Source: Isoetes taiwanensis
Taxonomy: Eukaryota; Streptophyta; Lycopodiopsida; Isoetales; Isoetaceae
Length of the DNA: 64,000 nucleotides
Direction of reading: 5' to 3'
Assembly: GCA_021234155.1 (NCBI GenBank)
Contig: JAJEKV010000004.1
Coordinates: forward strand, 18,413,310-18,477,309
Below the pieces are notes generated by a model. It was given only the letters and a program-made list of their open reading frames with translations, was not told the DNA's origin and did not search any database. Below, piece by piece: positions 56,854 through 64,000 of this stretch (position 1 is its first letter; every line of letters starts with the position of its first letter). The position numbers were made by a program, and so were the translations under genes.

Positions 56854-58424
56854 TTATCATATTTTAGAATCGTGTTTTCGTGAATCCTTGATCATGCCAT
56901 ACATTGTGTGTCTCTTATATCATCGTTTAGAATTGGATGGATTTGGATCAGTTCTTACAGTTTTCTTATTATGAGAAATGCTCATATTTGGTGTCTGTTG
57001 GAAGTCTTGAAGACTTGAGTTGCATCTAATGGCACTATATCTGGGAAACCCGATTCTTGTGCATTTCTCTTTAGCTTGAATTGAAAGTTGAACAAACTTG
57101 GTAAGAAAACCTGGTTTTCAACAATAAATATGTTCAAGCGGAATTTTTTTTAGAAATGTAAGTTCTTTTGCTCTTAAACTTGATATAAAGAGTTCTCATA
57201 TTTCTGACTTGCTGAAGTACACTTATGGAACAACATTGAAATAATGGAAAATTTTGTTTTTAGTGAAATTTATTTGGGAGTACATTTAGAATTGTTTTTA
57301 TTGTATTCTTTTTATGGATGACATGTGGTGCATTCATAAGATAACTAGAAAAAGTGCCCAGCATTGCTGGGCTTTTCATCAGGCGTAAGCTCAAGAACTA
57401 ATACCATTAATCAAAGTTTGAGAATAATAATACAATCATGGTGTTGCTCCATTTTCAAGAAGCTTCTTATTGATATGCAAAGTACACTCATAAACATATA
57501 ATACTTAGAAAAGTCGAAAGCAATTGGATGAATTGTACCTTCTAAATTTGATGTATAGAATCTGGCACAAGCAGAGAAAAGCAATTGAGATCTTCGGTAA
57601 CGGCTAGAAAATAAATGATCTAGCGGCAAAGAATAATCAATTTGCATTGTAAAGCCTTCTAACTGGACCATGCACCACCTTGACCTATGTTGTTCGAAAT
57701 TGAATATTGTCTTTTGTTTTTTTTTTTTTTTTTTTTGGCAGGGGTGGGGGTTTAAGTGTTTTTGTATTTAATGGTGACGTTTTTACATATATGTTAATAT
57801 AAATTCGAGGCTTTTATGAATTCAAATTCTATAGTTCAATGGCTTTGGATGATAGTGGATGTTAAATGACCCATAAAATTCAATTTTTCATTTCTTCACG
57901 GGAAAACAACAACCACCTCACAATTATCTCACTGTTATGGATAAATATTAAATACTACATGTTCATGACCATCAATACATACTAAAGTTATTGTAATTGA
58001 TTTCATTTAAGGAGTAGATCCAAGTTAACAGAACTTCTAGAAAACAAAGTGCCACTTAGATAGTTATTGCAAGAAAACTGCTGAAAGTTTTGTGGGTGTG
58101 CAGACTATTGTTGCTCTTTGCTAGAATGTAAAGACCAAACTTTGGCATAGCATTGATTTATACAGTATATGAAATGCCTTTTTCCAGAGATGAATCATTT
58201 TAGCCAATGTAATCACAATTAAAGTATTGTTGATTACTCTCATTAGATTAGTTTCAACATGCAATCATTTGGCTTAAAGGACCAAAACTATGTCATTTTC
58301 TATAACTATCAATCAACAATCAACGGACGCCAATACTTTAAATCTAATCTCCTACATGAGTATGGGTCCGTGTGTCAAAATTGCATCAATTTACATATTG
58401 AAGAATTCTCTTAAATCGGCAATT
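56854..58424. other. AT-rich noncoding stretch
   Basis: No recognisable gene. It contains a long poly-T tract at about 57716-57736. Confidence 0.5.
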
Positions 58425-58787
58425 GTAGCAGCATGTACTTAATATGGTTAATATGGGGTGAAGGATCAAAGAAAAGGCTCACAAAATGCCTGCATTTGAT
58501 GTGTAGCCTAAGCTTGAATATGTCTTTAATGCATTTTATATGCCGGTCTGCCGTGGACGTTAAAATTTCTTCCTTCCTTCCTTCCATGCTGTTGTAAACA
58601 TGTTAGAACTTCTCAACCATAGGTTTTGTAGCAGCATGTACTTAATATGGGGTGAAGGATCAAAGAAACGGCTCACAAAATGCCTGCATTTGATGTGCAG
58701 CCTAAGCTTGAATATGTATTTGATGCATTTTATATGCCGGTCTGCTCATGCTGTAAACATGTTAGAACTTCTCAACCATAGGTTTGT
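58425..58787. repeat. Tandem duplication, offset 203 bp
   Basis: Copy 1 (58425-58627) and copy 2 (58628-58787) share GTAGCAGCATGTACTTAATA, the AAAATGCCTGCATTTGATGT segment and ACATGTTAGAACTTCTCAAC. Copy 1 has an additional CTTCCTTCC insert and a duplicated TTAATATGG. Confidence 0.85.
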
Positions 58788-59127
58788 TATGAAGCCATGA
58801 GGAAGGCAAAGCCGACGTTCTTCAATGAACCCTGTGTGATTAAGGCAATGGAATTTAGAATGTGCTAACAGTATTTGAAAAAAACAGGAACGCATGTAGT
58901 TTATTGACAAAATAGCAAAAGGTCTTAGCAGACTACTTGTACAATTACATTAGGCAAGTTAAAATTTTCAAAGAAATGAAAACTACAACGGGATAAGACT
59001 GTGCAAACCTTTTCAGTCCTAATAGATAAAAATTCTATAGATCTTATGTACTACTATAATGCAACAACGAAGAAAGATGAATATTTTACCTCGAACATAA
59101 AACTCTTCAGTCTATGCCTTTCTTTAT

Positions 59128-59594
59128 GTGCATTTAAGATATCATTTAATAGTGTGAAGATGAGGTCTAGGCTGCAAATATTAACATAAACACAAAATTT
59201 TTGCTTCAGAATGAATAGACTCTGAATCCATTATCAGATTTAATTATCTGCATGTTCAAATAGGCTCTATAGTTTAAGCGTAAACCCACATGTACATCAG
59301 TAATAATTTGGAGTAAGTATATGGGGCTGGACTTCATCCTAAAGGCAGAGTTTAAAAGGCCTGAAGCTACGTTTGTCATATAGAGCTGGTCTGGAAGGGC
59401 AGCTTGAAGCTACGTTTGTCATATAGAGCTGGTCTGAAAGGCAGCTTGAAGCTACGTTTGTCATATAGAGCTGGTCTGAAAAGGCAGCTTGAAGCTACGT
59501 TTGTGCAAAATAATTTTTCAAGAAAGCAATAAAATGCAAGAGAACAGTTCAAAATGCTACATTCTAGAATTATTTAATCTATATTACAAAGCAT
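59128..59594. repeat. Segmental duplication, copy 1
   Basis: It begins GTGCATTTAAGATATCATTT and ends ATTACAAAGCATGG. It shares nearly all of its sequence with 59867-60266 at an offset of about 739 bp. Confidence 0.85.
59360..59503. repeat. Tandem repeat, unit about 43 bp, three to four copies
   Basis: GAAGCTACGTTTGTCATATA followed by GAGCTGGTCTGAAAGGCAGC repeats. The second segmental copy (about 60110-60170) has only about two units. Confidence 0.85.
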
Positions 59595-59866
59595 GGATAA
59601 ATAAATCTCACTTTACCAGATCGCTCCAAACAATACCTTTTTATCTTTGCATTATCCGAAAAAACCACGCTTGGGACTCCATATCCATGCCATTAAATGA
59701 AGCATACAGTGGGGAAATATCTCTGAAGATCCGTCCTTTTCAATATTGATTGTTGCCATAAAATCCTAATGTGTGCTGAAGCTACTTGGAGAGAAGAATT
59801 TGGCAGAGTACACAGATGCTTGAACTGCCCTGCAATGAGCGCATTTTTTTAATGGCATCACAACAG

Positions 59867-60266
59867 TGCATTTAAGATATCATTTAACAGTGTGAAGATG
59901 AGGTCTGGGCTGCAAATATTAACATAAACACAAATTTTTTGCTTCAGAATGAATAGACTCTGAATCCATTATCAGATTTAATTTATCTGCATGTTCAAAT
60001 TGTCAAGAGGCTCTATAGTTTAAGCGTAAACCCACATGTACATCAATAATAATTTGGAGTAAGTATATGGGGCTGGACTTCATCCTAAAGGCAGAGTTTG
60101 AAAGGCACTCGGCTTCACGTTTGTCATATAGAGCTGGCACGAAGGGCGACTTGAAGCTACGTTTGTGCAAAAGAAGTAACTAATTTTTCAAGAAAGCAAC
60201 AAAATGCTAGAGAACAGTTCAAAATGCTACATTCTAGAATTATTTAATCTATATTACAAAGCATGG
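59867..60266. repeat. Segmental duplication, copy 2, cut by an LTR element
   Basis: It matches copy 1 up to ATTACAAAGCATGG and then stops exactly where the LTR beginning TGTTAGTCC starts. Copy 1 continues with ATAAATAAATC instead. Confidence 0.85.
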
Positions 60267-60760
60267 TGTTAGTCCTGTGCCTCACAGTGCAGGGACTATT
60301 CATCATCCTCTGACAGAACGAGTCAAGCTCAAGGATCCTCGATCGACCACGGGTCAGCCATCAAAGGCTCGTGAAGACCAGCAGCGTGAACCGCGCGATC
60401 AAAGCCTATCAAGAGGCGCCGCTCGGACAAGAAATGACGCGTCACCGCCAGCGTCGGCGTCGGCATGATTCTAGGCACTTTCAAGAGGCCGCCCACATTC
60501 ACTGCAAATCAGGCCTCCTTCGGGAGTCGGCACAGAGATCGGTCGAGTGTCTATATTGGGCCCAAGGCCATTGTACTATATATATGACTAGAGCTCGCAC
60601 ATGAGTTCTAGATGAGTTTTGAGTCTTGTCTCCTTTCAGTTCTTCTCTCTATTGCGAGAGCTCATGTATGTTCATCATTGATATCAAGGAAGCTTATCAT
60701 TTTCCTCTCATTTGTTCTGTTTTCTTCTTCTTCTTCTCTTCTTGCAAATCCCGCGTGACA
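60267..60760 (+). repeat. Putative 5' LTR
   Basis: It starts TGTTAGTCC and probably ends GCGTGACA at 60760 (TGT...ACA). A TATATATATGA box lies near 60578. No standard TGG primer site follows directly, so the right boundary is uncertain. Confidence 0.5.
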
Positions 60761-60887
60761 TAGTCCCCCGGACTCTCCTGTTAGATCCACGGGTCCTCAC
60801 AGAGGGCTGTCTTCGGGAGTTCGAACCCGGACCCCAAACAACATCGCCGCTGCGGGTGCGATTCCATCCTACTTTCTTCTCGCCGCC

Positions 60888-62660
60888 ATGTCCGTAGAAA
60901 TTTCCGCCCGGAAGAACTCCTTTCTCGGACGGCCTCTCGCTTGGGCGCCATCGGCGTCGGAAAGCTGATTAGCGACATGTATGGATCTGCTTATGACATA
61001 GAGGGAGGCCATCTTCGGTCTAGGGCTCAGTCAGCGCCACCAACCCCTCGTGTCCTGTCTCGTCCCAGTTCCCCGCCCCAAGCGTGCAAACATTGCTCAC
61101 AACCTCAGTCACCTCATCACTATCAGGAGCCCTATCAGGCTCAACCTTCTCAACCGTACTTTCATACACCTGAACATGCCTACATCCATCATTCTTCAGG
61201 CCATACGCCTCTTCCTTCACAACCATCATCTCCCCCGGGTGGGCAAGGATATCCACAAGTCTCTTTTTAGCCTACCGGGAATATCCTTTCCTACATTTCC
61301 CACTTTGCCCTTCCTGTTTTACAACCTTACGGATCTCAAAACCAATGCTCAAGCAACCCGGTTCCTCAACCGCTTGATCACCCCTTCATCGGGGTCGCCG
61401 GGCACCATGCCACATCCAACTCAACCTCAATATCCTCACTATACTGTTCCTGTCCAGCCAAGCACTTTCACATCTACCTTTCAGACTCTGAAATTGACTT
61501 ATCCCACCTTTGGCAACACGAAAGGCAAACCCTTAGACCAAAGTGCTCAGGCCCACATGGAAGAATTTGAGGCTCTAGCTGTCCTAAATGGTCATGCGCA
61601 ACCTCAACTGAAATTCCACATCTTTTCCACCACCCTGCGTGGCTCTCCTCATCAATGGCTCATGTCCAACAAAAGCCATTGGAAACAAGACCGGGTCGAA
61701 ATGCGGCGCTTTTACGTCTCATTATGGGACCACGGATGATGATCAACTTCATCTCAAGCAACTCAATGAACTTCAACAAGAGCCCGCAGATGCGCGCGGG
61801 ATTTTTGCGGATCGACTTCACATTACGCTAAGTAAGCTCAAGGAGTACCCCACCGCGAGCGATTTTGGTGCGGTTTCTCCAAGGACTTCCTCGGCTATTC
61901 GACTCATGATGAATACTGCGGCCCCAAGACTTTGGAGCAGGCTATCGACCTTGTCAATCACTTTCGATCAATGTTTCCTCCGTGGCTCTTCAAGAGCTCC
62001 CGTTCATTCCACTGTCATGGTTCCACAGGCGATTACATTCGGCCTCAACACGCTAATCCACAGTAGATCGGATCACGGTGCCATATTTGCAAATACCAAG
62101 GCCATTTGGCAAATGAGTGCAACTCCACCAATGGCCCGCCTCATTGCAAGCGATGCAACATGTGCAATCATGCCGCGGAAGAGTGCACTCGCACTCATCC
62201 CACACCGTTCGCAACAAAATGGTTTATCAAGTGCAAAACCACACCTCGGCAACAATCGCACTATCGGCTGACCACCATTTCAGGTGCAACCCACTCAACT
62301 CTATCGAGCAATGGGGAGCAACAGCGGGGATCCAACCCGCGTACTCCTTTTGATCCTTCTAAAGCTTCGGTGTTATCCTTTGTCAAGAATGGGGTCATAC
62401 CACCGCGGCGTGTCCTCAACTTCCACAAGTTCAGTGCGGCTTCGGCACAAATCAGACCACATCGGTCCGCCTCACGGCTTACCAACTCGGATTGCTAATG
62501 GCAAACAAGGCCCGAGACCAGTTCTTAAGAAGCCACCAAGCGCCTCGGCAATCACGCTATCAACCAGCTCCGGCAAATCAACCTCATTTGGATCAACAAG
62601 CACAGGAGAAAATTTTTCGGGCACTTAATCCTCGGTCCGGCCGTCAAATTGGGTTGGTTT
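60888..62660 (+). pseudogene. Gag of the second LTR element, frameshifted
   Basis: Frame pieces follow the gag order. An ATG at 60888 in good context and a Pro/Ser/His-rich N-part (60941-61270) come first. The core is FQTLKLTYPTFGNTKGKP, HMEEFEALAVLNGHAQP and LRGSPHQWLMSNKSHW (61470-61680). Then come the ADRLHITLSKLKEYPTASDF piece and two zinc knuckles near 62065-62190 (CHICKYQGHLANEC and CKRCNMCNHAAEEC). They lie in at least three frames. Confidence 0.7.
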
Positions 62661-62664
62661 AGTT

Positions 62665-63510
62665 TCACGCCCAGACCAAGGCATCACGTCCCTTGACCAT
62701 TATTCGAATGGCACGCAACGCTTTGCAGTTGACACCATTCCTCATGAGGACGACAAAAAGGTTCACTTTGCACCTGACTTGGAGAAGCTCATGCCACATG
62801 TCATGCCAAAGGTTCGCCAAAGCATTTTGAACCTCATGCAAGCTGCTGAAGGCCGCACATTGGCAAATGTTCATGCCACCACCAGAGCTCAACAAAGACA
62901 AGATACACCTTCCACATCTCAACCTCCACGCTCTCAGACGTATCCCAATATTGCTGCAGAGGTTGACTTACTCAAAGAAGTTGCTGCTTCACTACCACGC
63001 ACTCCAGCACCAGTGGAACCAGCAGATCCTTTTTCTCATGTGCCTCTAGAACTCCAAGAGGAGCTAGCCAAGATCAAGATTCCTTTAAGCTTGGCAACCA
63101 TTTTGAAACTCTGTCCTGCTCTCAAGGACCAGTTACCACTCCCGACTGTTCTAGTTGGGGCTGTGGCTACCTCTACACCCACGGTCCATGCCACGGTGGG
63201 TAATCAGCAAGTCAACCATGTTCAAATAGATGGAGGTAGCGCAGTCAATCTCATCACGGATAAACTCCGCAAACAAATGGGCATCACACAACTCTTTCGT
63301 GCCCCATATGACATCAAGTTGGCTAATGGCCATATCACGCGACCTCAAGGCGTCACACCTCTTCTTCACATCAACATCGGTGATCTCCGCTTCCCCATGG
63401 AATTTGGAGTTTGGAAAGCTGGCGAAGATCCAGGTGACTATGAAATGTTGGTCGGCAGACCTTTTCTCCGCCAGGCCAAGAGTATCCATTCTTGGGCCAC
63501 GGACGGTTAG
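62665..63510 (+). CDS. Aspartic protease region of the second LTR element
   Basis: The open frame carries a Gln/Pro-rich linker, then VNHVQIDGGSAVNLITDKL (retropepsin Asp in an IDGG motif) and DYEMLVGRPFLRQAKSIHSW (the second retropepsin block, cf. LGxPFL). The first visible Met is at 62779, but it is probably part of a longer gag-pol polyprotein. The frame ends at a TAG at 63508; the sense-like continuation (GRLVITDGHLNATM) is in another frame, suggesting one frameshift there. Confidence 0.75.
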   Translation, partial: SRPDQGITSLDHYSNGTQRFAVDTIPHEDDKKVHFAPDLEKLMPHVMPKVRQSILNLMQAAEGRTLANVHATTRAQQRQDTPSTSQPPRSQTYPNIAAEVDLLKEVAASLPRTPAPVEPADPFSHVPLELQEELAKIKIPLSLATILKLCPALKDQLPLPTVLVGAVATSTPTVHATVGNQQVNHVQIDGGSAVNLITDKLRKQMGITQLFRAPYDIKLANGHITRPQGVTPLLHINIGDLRFPMEFGVWKAGEDPGDYEMLVGRPFLRQAKSIHSWATDG

Positions 63511-64000
63511 TCATCACCGATGGTCACCTCAATGCCACCATGGACTTGCAAGCAGCGGGATCATTTCGTTGAACATGCGGAACCCTCTCTCGGAACACCG
63601 ATTCGAAGAAGCTCGGGAATATTTATCAAGTTCGGACTCTCCTGCGAAGTGCGCCTCATCATCCTACGAATATCTTTGATCCTTGGGGAGAAATGTACTC
63701 TTGATCAGGACCGGGCTGTGGCTGCTTTGCTTGACCCTTACACGGCTCCTTGCAATCCAAATCCAACGTGTTGATCACTTTTCGGATCTTTGAACCTCCC
63801 GCAACTCCCTGTTGATGTACATTTGTCATGAAGCAACCTCTGGCTGGATGAAACTCGGCAACCCCTCTTTTTACCACGCAAAGTGCCACGATCCGGTTAT
63901 GCTCCAACCTCACGCACACATTGTCCAAGATATCTGAAGTAATACCCCATATTCGGACTCGAAGTAGAGATCGTGGGCGTGGGCAACAATCAACTTGTGT

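Larger units (their letters stand above)
60267..64000 (+). mobile_element. LTR retrotransposon (Gypsy type), 5' part, runs off the window
   Basis: The start is fixed by interruption of the duplicated host sequence at 60266. A putative LTR is followed by a decayed gag with two zinc knuckles and by an aspartic protease. Reverse transcriptase is not reached before 64000. The gag and protease differ clearly from the chromovirus at 36-49 kb, so this is another lineage; the IDGGSAVNLI protease motif recalls the non-chromovirus (Tat/Athila-type) Gypsy clades. Confidence 0.8.

Overview
The window is nuclear DNA of a land plant with a repeat-rich, gene-poor genome. Two host-type genes have clean GT-AG introns, and exon fragments of plant families occur (BLADE-ON-PETIOLE/NPR1-type BTB, LigB/DODA-type dioxygenase). 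The bulk is retrotransposons, DNA-element debris and short tandem repeats. A fern or another large-genome seed-free plant is my best guess. That is an inference from overall texture, not from any diagnostic marker.

Layout. 0-11.5 kb holds degraded transposon-type coding sequence: a Cys-rich fragment near 2.4 kb and a DUF7869-type transposase-like pseudogene on the minus strand at 8.5-10.1 kb. A hairpin near 3.9 kb and a purine-rich minisatellite at 7.2-7.7 kb are also present. 11.6-16.9 kb is an unusual unit. It has a two-exon gene with a ParB-like N-terminal region and a methyltransferase-like C-terminal motif. Many copies of a 22-bp palindrome (half-site AAATGGCGCCA) surround and interrupt it. 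18-21 kb is a GC-rich, decayed LINE. 22.1-24.5 kb is a probable non-autonomous Mutator-like element with inverted ends and a 9-bp target duplication; it carries a BOP/NPR1-type BTB exon. 24.8-26.3 kb is an intact four-exon GT77 glycosyltransferase gene. 26.3-35 kb is mostly noncoding, with one orphan DODA-type exon. 35.2-52.9 kb is a second LINE split by a full-length 13.08-kb Ty3/Gypsy chromovirus and by a 1.8-kb repeat block. 54.1-55.9 kb is an intact five-exon GDSL esterase/lipase gene on the minus strand. 56-60 kb is noncoding with tandem duplications. 60.27 kb to the end is a second, truncated LTR retrotransposon (LTR, gag, protease).

The most striking feature is inside the chromovirus (36215-49294; 5-bp duplication TAAGG, initiator-Met primer site, chromodomain integrase). 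Between the 5' LTR and gag it carries three extra open reading frames. The first ends in an almost complete histone H3 core fused behind a domain of about 300 residues. The third ends in a recognisable H2B-like histone fold. The second ends in a weaker H2A-like pattern. I see no H4. These three frames are open, whereas gag and pol of the same copy carry frameshifts, a lost protease motif and a stop at the integrase catalytic glutamate. A retrotransposon carrying an H3/H2A/H2B-like set is the candidate undescribed system here. A second candidate is the ParB-like/methyltransferase-like gene embedded in its own field of palindromes.
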